DNA of 64,000 nucleotides from positions 3,747,647-3,811,646 of the forward strand of contig CM037470.1 of assembly GCA_021014325.1 (NCBI GenBank), written 5' to 3'. Both the position numbers and the translations under genes were made by a program. Under the pieces are notes generated by a model that was not told the origin of the DNA, did not search any database, and saw nothing but the letters and a program-made list of their open reading frames with translations. This document shows positions 56,159 through 64,000 of this stretch, piece by piece; position 1 is the stretch's first letter, and each line of letters starts with the position of its first letter. The stretch comes from Plazaster borealis. Lineage: Eukaryota; Echinodermata; Asteroidea; Forcipulatida; Labidiasteridae.

Positions 56159-57690
56159 TGAAATTTCAAGACAAATGGGCGATAACAAATGTTGCTCATC
56201 ACGCTCTTTTTTTATCGTTTTCCAAGGCTGTAGGACGTGATTTACTCTGAAGTAAAACAAACCATTGTTTTTAACATTCATTATTTTACTCAATCATCTA
56301 ATGGCGCTGGTGTTGGGGTTCCTCTTTTTGGGGTTCCTCTGACATAAATTAAATAAGGGGTTGCAAGGAACCTGTTTTTCTGTTCCTTTTCTTTTTTAAT
56401 TGGCTATTTCCACTGAACTATTTTTTTGCTATACATTTTAGTTGTTAAAAGAAATAATGTTCTAGCGCAGTTTGTATTGTTTTCTTTTCTATGTGTGTTG
56501 TGATGCAGCCTTAAAAGCTACGGGCAATAACAAATCGTAGGGGCACAATGTGCCCCACCCATCTGCCATCCCCACCCACCCCCAGTCCTGATACAGTTAA
56601 GAACACAGATTTGGTGAACATTCATCTCACATTTATAATAAGTAAAAAACACAAGTTAACTACTCTTAAAGATCCTGTAACTTTGCTAGGGGGAAATTGA
56701 CCTATTATCAGAGTTTTAGCACTCGAGTCCAGGACTCAAACTCGAGTCCATCTCAAGTCACAATTTCGTGACTCGGACTTGACAGTAACTTTTCTCAGAT
56801 AGTGTATTCCAATTGCAGATTATTCTTCCTGCAGGGACAAAACCGCTCCAGATTTTTTTGCGATAACTCAAAAACGCTACCACCTTTTGAAATGAAATTT
56901 TCACAGGTTAGTTGTATGGTATATCTACAACTATATAGGATTGAAACAAACAGTGGTTCCAATTTCCAAACGTATGCAATCACTTTAACCATTCTTTGCA
57001 CATATATATACCATAGGTCCCCTGGTTGGTAGGCAGCTTGCAGCAGCTAATTATTTTTTCTCATTTTGAAAAGAAGACAAAATACTATAGGAATTATGTC
57101 AACCTTTAATCAGTAAAGTGATTGTTTGTTGTTGTGTTTTTGATGCCCCGATTTTTAATTACAAATAAATATAAAACTTGTCCCTTGTCCTGGATAATTT
57201 TGCATCAAAGATATTTGGTAAAACCCACCTGGACAGAATTAGGGTCAACGCTACTAAAAAGGGGTTTCATTCATCTCATGACTTTGTTGTATAATAAACT
57301 TTGGATGTGAACAGTTAAACAAAACGTAGATAATGTTTTATACCAGATCATTTTTATGTTTAATTCTGTCTGTGTAGGATTGTAGTTTTAACCATAGCAC
57401 AAGTAAAAGCAGTCAATTTTTGTTTTAACACCCCAAAGTGTGCCTAGACGTCTTGGTATCAAGAAGCTGCTGTTGCTATAGGTATAATACACTGGTTGCT
57501 ATAAGTATACTCAATCGGTTGCCACAGTTATAGTAGTGCCTCGCGTTCACACAGTTTTCTCGTAAAAATAAGACATATCATGTGACGTGCTTTAAACCAA
57601 TCAAAGGGAAGAACCATTTGAGGTGTCTACTACTATCTTGATTGAAACCCTCGTCTCACAATCGATTGATTTAGCTTGATGCGCTACATA
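56159..57690. repeat. Intergenic DNA with a fragment of the 59-kb MITE family
   Basis: 56,790-56,995 matches, inverted, the left two-thirds of 59,057-59,435 (ttttgaaatgaaattttcac, caacctatataggattgaaac-like words) and ends ccaaacgtatgcaatcactttaa. A run of actcgagtcc/actcggactt lies at about 56,720-56,785. Nothing else recognised. Confidence 0.6.
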
Positions 57691-57862
57691 TTTGGCAGCA
57701 CAGGCTGTATACTCCCAAGGGAGCTGAGATGGTTTAAGGAATGAAATAAATTGCCCGATGATCGGGGTGATAATGTTGGAGCACCATGAGCGTCACTGAG
57801 TGATGGATTTGAGCGCTATATAAGAAACCACTATTAATATTATTATTGTTACTATTATTAAC
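57690..57862 (+). mobile_element. SINE 3' end with ATT tail
   Basis: gagcgtcactgagtgatgga, gagcgctatataagaaacca, then an ATT-rich microsatellite. Same family as 10,490-10,888; 5' truncated. Confidence 0.7.
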
Positions 57863-57872
57863 CCATACTTAC

Positions 57873-58752
57873 CCAAAGCCTGATAATTGTTTGTCAGTTG
57901 CACCAAGTCTGGGTTGAGAGTCCCAAGAAAGAAAAAACATGTTGAGTTGAAGCAACGAGAACCAGATGAGCAGGAAGAGTGAAGGCAAATATAACAAACA
58001 GGATCTGAGAGATGGATAGCGTAACTTCTTCACGGCTTCAGTCACGCTTTGTGCGGAAGCATCTTCTGTAATGGAGAGATCCCTGTCCTGTGGTGATTTA
58101 GAGTTCCTTTCTTCAGAACTGTTTCCATTAATGGATGTGTTCTCAGTGAGTTTGCTCTCTGTGGCTGGTTGTGTCCTGTGTGCTGTCGAGGTGTTTGTCA
58201 TGGCTGGGGATGCCACATGTACACTTCTCGCCCCATGGTGTGGCTTCTCTGATGTTGAAGGGTGTGGCTTCTCTGATGATTTGGTGTCATCTGTTGATGG
58301 GTGTGACTCTTGTGATGATGTGGCATCCTCCGTTGCTTGGTGCAGCTCTTTTGATGATGCAGTGTTATCCGTTGCTGGGTGTGGCATCTGTGGTGATGTG
58401 CCATCCTCTGTTGCTAGGTGTGGCTCTGGTGATGAGGCGGAGTCATCCATTGCTTGGTGCGGCATCTGTGGTGATGTGGCATCCTTCATTGCTGGGTGTG
58501 GCTCTTGTGATGAGGCGGAGTCATCTGTTGCTGGGTGTGGCTCTTGTGATGATGCAGTGTCATCTGTTGCTGGGTGTGGTTCTTGTGATGATGTGGTGTC
58601 CTCTGTTACTGTGTGTGATAGCTTTGATGTGGTGTCCTCTGTTTGTGTGTGTGGCACCTGTGATTTAGTGTCCTCAATTTCTGGATGCTCAATCTTTGAT
58701 GATGTGTTGTCTTCGATGGCCACATCATTATTGAGCATAGCTCTATTCTTTT
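57873..58752 (-). CDS. SLC43-like transporter exon with repeat expansion
   Basis: Acceptor ttgttcaatacag, donor TTTGG|gtaagtat; 880 nt, phase 1-2, matching the exon at 60,260. The first three quarters are hydrophilic: about ten 13-residue repeats of the type HPATDDTASSQEP, a 39-bp coding minisatellite. Then a basic segment VKKLRYPSLRSCLL leads into a membrane helix (LPSLFLLIWFSLLQLNMFFL) as in TM7 of SLC43 (LAT3/LAT4, facilitators of neutral amino acid transport). It sits at the large central loop of that fold, which is cytoplasmic. The expansion is far longer than the loop I would expect. Downstream 3' exons are not seen in the window. Confidence 0.62.
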
Positions 58753-59056
58753 CTGTATTGAACAAAATAAATGACGTTTATTCTTTCTATGAGTTGAATG
58801 GAAGTATGGCAAAACTAAAATGATATTGTTCCTTACAAGGTCACTAGTGCATGTCTATGCAGTGTGAGAGACTGTGAGTGACCAGAAGATCTGGTCACTC
58901 ACAGGCCCTAGTGACCGAATTATAATTTGCAGTGTCCATATGTGTTTTATAACACACCTCTTACCCAAATATGAAAAACAAACATATATCATTATTTTTT
59001 AGCTGAACTGTTTAATTCAACAATTGACTCATGAGCAAGATAACCCTGAGCAAAAT
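58753..59056. other. Intron; nothing notable
   Basis: A short inverted repeat agatctggtcactcacaggc / gtgagtgaccag occurs at about 58,872-58,905. No other feature. Confidence 0.4.
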
Positions 59057-59435
59057 TTAAAGGGATTGTATACGTTTGGTAATTGGAACCCAGAGTTTGT
59101 TTCAATCCTATATAGTTGTAGATATATATACCATAAAACTAACCTGTGAAAATTTCATTTCAAAAGGTGGTAGCATTTTTGAGATATTAATCTTGAGCGG
59201 TTATGTCCATGCAGGAAGAATAATCTGCAATTGGAATACACAATCTGAGAAGTAACGCTTCTCAGATTCAAATTTTGGGGTATATTAAGTGATATTTTTT
59301 TCTATAACTGCAGTTCTTTGAGGTGAAAAGTTTCTCAAAATGCATACTATCCAAAAGCTGTTGTACTTCTTACCAAGTAAGCTTTTATTGCCATTAATTT
59401 TCAGAGTCATTACCAAACGTATACAGACCCTTTAA
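59057..59435. mobile_element. MITE with TTAA ends, 379 bp
   Basis: ttaaagggattgtatacgtt at the left pairs with acgtatacagaccctttaa at the right (about 27-bp inverted repeat including TTAA). The internal hairpin gagaagtaacgcttctcag is at about 59,247. A truncated inverted relative lies at 56,790-56,995, and similar words occur near 1,790-1,900. Confidence 0.8.
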
Positions 59436-60259
59436 AGGACCTCTTTAGTTTCCCTAGTTTATATTTTTTAACTTGCTGTTCACTGTTCACATCATGAGAG
59501 GGCACTGTAACCAGTACAAAATGTTGAGTATGGTGCCCGGTTTTGGAATTATTTTCTGCAAATTATGCGCGCGATGTCTTGACGCACATCTAGGTCATAG
59601 TTGCACAAACTTCATGCACTAGCCTATATTATGGGGTTTTTTTGCCAACCAGGATAGAGAACCAGCAAGAGGTGTTTTATACTATACGAATAATGAATGT
59701 TTATGAGTGCAATGGTGAAAATATTATGAGTTGAAAGATGGAATGCTCCATTCACTGAGGTGAAGCCGAGTTGAATGGAACAAGCCATCTTTCTACGAAT
59801 TAAAATATTCTCTCCAATGCATGAATGCAACACCCATCAAGTAAATCTTAAAAATTTCGAGCAGAAAAACAAAATTTTCAGAATAATGTAGGCCATTCTG
59901 CTATTTATACTTATTTATTAATTGTAAAAACAAGAGCCTGTAAGCTGCTGTGTACAGCGCCTGCGCCCACATAATGCTATGGTCTACCGTGCACAGGTGT
60001 GACACGTGTGAGCTTGTGGCAGTCTAGCGTGCAATAGTACAAAAAGATAGTACCAGAAATGCACGCTGTATAAAACCAAAAATGCACGCTCAGTGACATA
60101 CCATGAAATGGTGTGAATAATTAATGTCTCGTGAACTCCAATCCTCCAATCAAATGACAAGAATTTACTTGGGTGGTATATAAAACACATTATTGACTTG
60201 TCATAGCCCGTTTGTGGAATAATATACATGTTGAGTCTTTGTTTTCACTAAAATGTTAC
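59436..60259. other. Intron; nothing recognised
   Basis: No conserved ORF or repeat beyond low-level AT-rich sequence. Confidence 0.4.
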
Positions 60260-60494
60260 CTATCACTGGAGAATACTGTCCCTCTTCTTCTGCATGAGAT
60301 TCCTCCAAATTGAAAGTATAGATACCATCAACTCCTTCCATGTCACCAACAGGCACTTTCTTCCTGTAGTCATCAGGGAGCAGTGGGTAGGAGATATGTC
60401 CTCTCTTTGGTAGTAAGAGACAGAGTATTGAGCACAGCCCCGCCCAGATGAAGAATGAAGTCTGAAGTGAGAACTCATAGGTCTCGTAGCCAAA
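60260..60494 (-). CDS. SLC43-like transporter exon (TM6 region)
   Basis: Acceptor tcttgttttcag, donor GATAG|gtaacatt; 235 nt, phase 0-1. Encodes FGYETYEFSLQTSFFIWAGL and a hydrophobic continuation (CSILCLLLPKRG), then HISYPLLPDDYRK, the proline-rich exit of a membrane helix typical of SLC43, then an acidic loop (NLEESHAEEEGQYSPVI). It splices in phase to the exon at 57,873-58,752. Confidence 0.62.
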
Positions 60495-60700
60495 CTGAAA
60501 ACAAGACGAGATATTTGGTTTCAAAGGACAATTGGTACAATCTCGATCAGGACAGAATAGACCTCTTGCATATGACTTCATAAGCCAGAAACAGCACCCT
60601 CATTGAGGTAATTGAAGACCTATTATTGATTGAGAGTTGTGCGCAGCGCATACACATTTCCATTGAAGTGATTTGAAGCTTTGTATGGTGTGGACAATAG

Positions 60701-60940
60701 GAAGTAACTATGAACAGTACACTTGCGGGTACAACCTTGTGTAAAATCTCTTTTTGGAGGAGTGTTGGCTCTGAAAAGAGACAGTTTTGGCCTCGACGTT
60801 TCGAACAGTAAATCTCCTGAAGACGAGCAGAGTATACTGTTCGAAATGTCAAAACTGGCTCTTTTCAGAGCCAACTCCTAGCTCCCAAAAGAGATTTTAC
60901 ACATGGTTGTACCCGCAAGTTGACTATTTATAGTTACTTC
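60701..60940. repeat. Foldback element with the shared gacgagcagagtatactg core
   Basis: The left arm from gaagtaactatgaacagtac, including acttgcgggtacaacc and gtaaaatctc, pairs with the right arm ...gagattttaca, ggttgtacccgcaagt, tatagttacttc. Centre: ctcctgaagacgagcagagt with a 7-bp stem. It lies in an SLC43-like intron. Confidence 0.85.
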
Positions 60941-61254
60941 ACATTTCCATTAGTTGACCTCAGCAATGACAGGTCAATGCAAGAGGTCTACCATATACTT
61001 TCATCCCAATTCTAGCCTCCATTTTACGCAGGTTTCCCCTGCCGATTTAAAAAAAATTCATTAAATTTCGTTTGAAAATGGACAATCTGTCGCATCAGCA
61101 TTCAACAGCCTAAAGGGGTAATTCAATTTAAACAGTTCAGCATTTACTGGTTGAATAAGATCATTCAAATTCAATAGGCCGCAAAGATCATTCAATTTTG
61201 TGAAAGCAAGCAGCAAGAGGCTATAATTCATCCATTTGTTCTTTAATGATAGTC

Positions 61255-61419
61255 CTTTTGTACATTGTTAGGGTTTTTTATATCCCTCTTTAAGCACCTC
61301 CAACCAAGTCTTGTCTTTTTTTTCTTTTTTTTATCTTTGATGTTTTCTTTTATACTACATGTACGTGAGGGCCCCAAATGATCAGCTGTGCTGGATGGGT
61401 TACCCTCGTTAAATATGGT

Positions 61420-61451
<32 letters not shown>

Positions 61452-61455
61452 ATAG
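61255..61455 (+). mobile_element. Probable LINE 3' end with (AAAT)n tail
   Basis: gtgagggccccaaatgatca, gggttaccctcgttaaatat and ggtttaaataaataaa, then an AAAT microsatellite to about 61,454. This is the usual look of CR1/L2-type 3' ends in marine deuterostomes (recollection). Confidence 0.5.
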
Positions 61456-61971
61456 TCAACCAATCAATTTCATCAATTGTAAATAGGTAGTAGAAATTCA
61501 AATGAATACCTACCAATCAAATAGAATGACTAAAACGAACCTGAATGATTGAAATATTCTAGATGAATAGTCTAGATTTAAAAAACAAATGCTGACGAAT
61601 CAAAGCATCCAGACAGAAGAGATTATTCTCTTTATTTCCTCCCCTGTTTCGTTGTCAAATGTAATCTTCTTTCCAAATCTTTCCTCCGAATGCGCACACG
61701 CTGTCAAATCTTCTAAACCATTTATGAAATACCCTTTTGCTCACACCTGTTTTTCTGCTATATAGTTAGCACATATATTCTTGCCGGTAAGCAGCTTTCT
61801 GCTATATAGTTAGTCTTGGTGAAAGACCTTCTCTGGTTGATTTGTCAATTTTTTGCTCTCACACACGAAACGCTCCAAGAAAAGGTCTAAACACTAAACA
61901 CTAAACGGGAACGCTAAACATGTTATTTTTTTACTTCGCCTCAGACAGAAAAAATTATAAAATAAACTTAC

Positions 61972-62092
61972 CTGCATATTTACAAATAAGATTTCAACTC
62001 CACTGAATATCAAAAGACAAATAGCTGGAAAGATGATGTAAGAAGTCTCTCTGGAACTAAATGCTACTAAAAGCAAACTGGTCACCAAAAGA
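61972..62092 (-). CDS. SLC43-like transporter exon (TM3-TM4 region)
   Basis: Acceptor tttgactcggcag, donor ATGCAG|gtaagttt; 121 nt, phase 2-0. Encodes LLVTSLLLVAFSSRETSY, then IIFPAICLLIFSGVEILF and VNMQ: one helix, a short loop, and a second helix ending in an N-x-Q, as at TM4 of SLC43 proteins. One family exon that should follow before 60,494 was not found. N-terminal exons lie beyond the window or were missed. Confidence 0.6.
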
Positions 62093-63484
62093 CTGCCGAG
62101 TCAAAAGAAAGAAACACTAATATTTATGTTCAGTAATAGGTAGTCAGTTAATTATACACTGATAATACAAAATATAAACACAACGGACTTGTCTGACATT
62201 TTTCTGTCACAGCTCAAAACTGGTTTTATTGAACCCACAAGAGCATGTCTTTGCCCATATCAATTAAATAGCCAATACGTGACAATGTAGGGTCGAAACG
62301 TCAGGCCACACTTAGTATTTTTTGCGTTTTCTTTTTTTTATAACACTGACCACACGTTACCTGTTTAGTTCTCGGCTAAAATTCTGTATTTGACTTTATC
62401 TACTTAATTTAGGTCATTCTATCCTAACCTGTCCGGAAAGGCGGATCGTTCCTTGAAATCGTCAAATCATGGTTACAAAAACGACAAAATAAACTCCAGC
62501 CTGCTCCCCGATCATGTCACCAGACTGCTGAAGCCCTCGCACACAAGCAAATTTGGTGCTGGCATGCACCAAAATAATTTCAAAAAACCTTGTCAACGAC
62601 CGTCACTGACAGTGCCGAATTCAATGGCAATGTTTTCATCGTAAAAACGAGAAATCTTTAAAAAAAAAAAATAATAATAATAATATATTGTATCCCAAAC
62701 CATAATGCAGATAAGCGCCCAATTCATTATTCAACTGGTTAGCCTAATTTCTCAAATAGAGGCCGGCATGTTTGAATCTATAGGAACGGTAGCCGTTAGG
62801 CACAAACATTTTTAATGGGATGATATACTTCGGAATCGGAACTATCAAATTATTCCTTCTATGATACAACTAAATGCATGATCATGTATCCATCAATCTA
62901 ACTGAGATTAATCTTAATTATACTTACATGATGAACAAAGAATACGAGTACAGTATAAAGTGATAACTTGAAAAACAACGCATAAACTCAAGAGCAGAAA
63001 ATCAAGATGTCATCGGGTCTTCGTACAGAATATAATAGCAAAACCCGCGAAAAATAACAAAGGATTGTATTTTGCTGCGAGGGCGCTGTACAATAAAATA
63101 AGCTACACCACAAGTAAACAATACGTCACTAGTATGCTACGTCATCAAAGTAAGCGCAAATGAACTGGGGGTACTTCATACACTCGTCACATTCTTCCCC
63201 TTTTGAGAAATTAGTCATCCTTGATCTAGCAACTTTTCTGAATTCAGTAATCAAGATTAAATAAATAAAAGTAAAATAAATAGTGCATGTTATTGTAATC
63301 TTAAAATTGCATACATTTACTTAAACAAAGATTTAAAGGGTGTACAACATTGGTAAGTATGAAAATATAAATGCTCACAGATTTGCACATAACTCACATG
63401 GTATATAAAGATGGTAATGGTAGAAAACTTCCCTTGAAACAGTTTTGCTTGAAATGCCATAGTTTTTACGAAATGAGTAAAATA
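62093..63484. other. No recognised gene
   Basis: AT-rich; an (AAT)n run occurs near 62,660-62,690. Presumably intron or 5' flank of the transporter. Confidence 0.4.
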
Positions 63485-64000
63485 ATAGTATTTAAATTAA
63501 GTGTGCCCAGTGGTGTGGTCTATCAGATTATTGAATAAAATTTCATATTTTATGCAAGATGAAGGGTACATTTACTTTACGGCGAGTACATTCATAATAG
63601 TAAGTATTGTGTACAAGTACCATACCGCTAACGTGTTATAGAAAATGACGTGTATTCTAGCGGCTAATTAGGTATTAGTGATCGGATTTAATCACCTCCA
63701 AAATTAAGTGAGGCCAGTGGTGTGGTCTATCAGATTATGGAATAAAATTTTGTATTTTATGCAACATAAAGGGTATATTTACTTTACGGCGAGTACATTC
63801 ATTAATAGAGTCTTGTGTACAATTAGTATACCATACCCTAAGGTGTGATAGAAAATGGCGTGTATTCTAGCGGCTAATTAGGTATTAATTAGTGATCGGA
63901 TTTAATCACCTCCAAAATTAAGTGTGCCCAGTGGTGTGGTTTATCAGATTATAGAACAAAATTTTAAAACAATTTGCAACATGAAGGGTACATTTACGTT
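63485..64000. repeat. Tandem repeat, 207-214 bp, running off the window
   Basis: ccagtggtgtggtctatcag begins at 63,507, 63,714 and 63,928 (third copy with ttatcag). Units include tttactttacggcgagtaca and tattctagcggctaattagg. Confidence 0.9.

Noticed and set aside
58071..58823. Plus-strand ORF of 250 codons (Cys/Val/Ser-rich)
   Set aside because: It is the shadow of the 39-bp repeats of the minus-strand transporter exon, which has splice sites and a membrane helix.
60800..60850. Hammerhead-ribozyme-like ctgaaga..cgaaa around the foldback core
   Set aside because: The order resembles a hammerhead core, but the closing pair of stem II would be C-C. In the 0.9 and 1.3 kb copies the ctga box reads ctaa, so self-cleavage is unlikely.

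Overview
This window looks like nuclear DNA of an invertebrate animal, most likely a marine deuterostome (echinoderm, hemichordate or cephalochordate grade; inference). The reasons are split genes with GT..AG introns, tRNA-derived SINEs, a Ty3/gypsy LTR retrotransposon, non-LTR remnants, many foldback and TTAA-type DNA elements, TTAGGG repeats and AT-rich intergenic DNA. No bacterial-style gene, rRNA, genuine tRNA gene or CRISPR array was found.

Layout. About 3.5-39.7 kb (minus strand) reads best as one long gene. From the 5' side it has a short ATG exon (39,583-39,677), two exons of a SET methyltransferase-like domain (38,470-38,631 and 37,904-38,080), a run of small acidic/basic exons, a long exon with C2H2-like zinc fingers and the start of a tyrosine-recombinase-like domain (8,973-10,241), the rest of that domain (7,929-8,395), two tiny exons, and a terminal Myb/SANT-like exon with a stop (3,484-3,713). 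The middle of the gene is a tandem segmental duplication: unit A (about 10,990-24,260), unit B (25,541-36,165) and a partial unit C (36,437-37,130). Each full unit carries the same seven small exons, and their splice phases join into one unbroken chain across C, B and A. Each unit starts with an array of a 70-71 bp satellite. A 5.1 kb LTR retrotransposon has inserted only in unit A, and two DNA elements only in unit B, so the copies serve as empty-site controls for each other.

From 40 to 46 kb there is a palindromic element, an isolated exon for a possible single-pass membrane protein, an ORF remnant, and telomere-like repeats held inside an inverted repeat. From 46.2 to 57 kb the DNA is almost entirely repetitive: T-rich DNA, a CR1/L2-like LINE fragment, a TTAA (piggyBac-type) element, roughly 435-bp tandem units, and a 5.2 kb minisatellite of 14 bp period that has grown inside one of those units. 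From 57.9 to 62.1 kb three minus-strand exons encode part of an SLC43-like transporter, one with a 13-residue repeat expansion. A tandem repeat of about 207-214 bp runs off the right edge.

Several conserved domains are interrupted by single-base frameshifts, often in short homopolymers. This may be real decay or uncorrected long-read indels; the sequence alone does not decide.
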